A stretch of DNA of 64,000 bases from Heterohyrax brucei (lineage: Eukaryota > Chordata > Mammalia > Hyracoidea > Procaviidae). The position numbers and the translations under genes are program-made. The DNA is taken from NCBI GenBank assembly GCA_028571685.1, contig CM053158.1, forward strand, positions 51,134,501 through 51,198,500, in the 5' to 3' direction. The notes under the pieces were generated by a model that was not told where the DNA came from, did no database searches, and saw only the letters and a program-made list of their open reading frames with translations. Shown piece by piece: positions 63,626 through 64,000 of this stretch (positions are counted from its first letter, which is position 1; the number at the start of each line of letters is the position of its first letter).

Positions 63626-64000
63626 GAGGAGCTATGAATGTAGTAAATCGGAAGTCATAAAAAATACAACAGAATACATAGGATTGATAGGCTAGGTATT
63701 AGTGAGCTGAAATGGCCTCATATTGGCCATTTTGAATCCAGTAATCATGTGGTGTATGGTGCCTGAAATTACAAATTGGAGAGAAATGGTGACATATTAA
63801 TCATCAAAAAATATTTATATATATAAAAAATTCAGGATCTATCCTTGAAGTATAGTGCTTTCTCTGATAGAATAATATCCATACATCTATAAGGAAGACC
63901 AGTGAATAGGACTGCTATTTAAATTTATGCACCAACCACTAAGGCCAAAGATGAGGAAATTGAAGATTTTTACTGACTTATGCAGTCTGAAATTGATCAA

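Larger units (their letters stand above)
62768..64000 (+). mobile_element. RTE LINE 5' UTR and ORF start, interrupted, runs off window
   Basis: 5' UTR 'tgtgtgttgctaatactgga' and 'ctagactaggacagactagg'; ORF start region to 63194 ends 'gaacatacaaagcatac'. After the insertion it resumes at 63626 with 'gctatgaatgtagtaaatcg' and continues 'attagtgagctgaaatggc', 'gcaccaaccactaaggccaa' to the window end. This is the endonuclease part of RTE. Confidence 0.85.

Overview
The window is non-coding DNA from a placental mammal, almost certainly an afrotherian and most likely a paenungulate (elephant, manatee or hyrax group). The evidence is the repeat content. There are dozens of copies of a short tRNA-derived SINE (sense strand starts 'ccctggtggcgcagtggtt', ends 'tatgagtcggaatcgactc'), which is the AfroSINE type. 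There is also a longer SINE with a tRNA-Gly-like head, an RTE LINE sharing the same 3' tail, L1 elements with an afrotherian-style 3' UTR, and a lineage-specific family of ERVL-MaLR-like LTRs of about 470-520 bp. The ancient layer shared by all mammals (MIR, L2, MLT1, MER5A and MER20-like DNA elements) lies beneath. I could not check the family names against a library; they are from memory of the consensus sequences.

I recognise no host protein-coding exon, promoter or CpG island. The longest open frames are either microsatellite translations or unrecognisable frames in unique DNA. The window may be intergenic or lie within a long intron. The only RNA-gene relic is a U6 snRNA retropseudogene near 6.8 kb.

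Layout. 0-3.4 kb: unique DNA with MIR and L2. 3.5-9.6 kb: dense SINEs, an MLT1 LTR, the U6 pseudogene, MER5A/MER20-like elements and an unclassified block carrying an (AGAGACAG)n array. 9.6-11.2 kb: unique DNA and L2. 11.8-14.3 kb: an internally deleted RTE derivative, then a MIR split by an MLT1 LTR that is itself split by a SINE and an L1 piece. 15-19 kb: L1 3' ends and a MaLR-like LTR. 19.2-20.1 kb: SINEs nested inside a SINE. 20-24.4 kb: mostly unique. 24.5-37.3 kb: L1-rich, with LTRs, RTE and SINEs interleaved. 38-51 kb: mixed SINEs, LTRs (including one inside another), a TIR-flanked candidate element and a young-looking L1 3' end at 43-44 kb. 51-55.7 kb: mostly unique. 55.7-58.8 kb: an RTE split by an LTR, and an LTR inside a SINE inside a MIR. 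58.8-61.7 kb: mostly unique. 61.7-64 kb: SINEs and a rearranged RTE that runs off the end.

The main value of the window is as an insertion-order record. Target-site duplications (TSDs) and interruptions let about fifteen relative ages be read directly. The most unusual signals are two LINE fragments (one L1, one RTE) that carry apparent TSDs yet lack any LINE 3' end, a recurrent internally deleted RTE derivative sharing one deletion junction, three copies of one SINE target site bracketing two tandem SINEs, and a short candidate TIR element near 41.8 kb.
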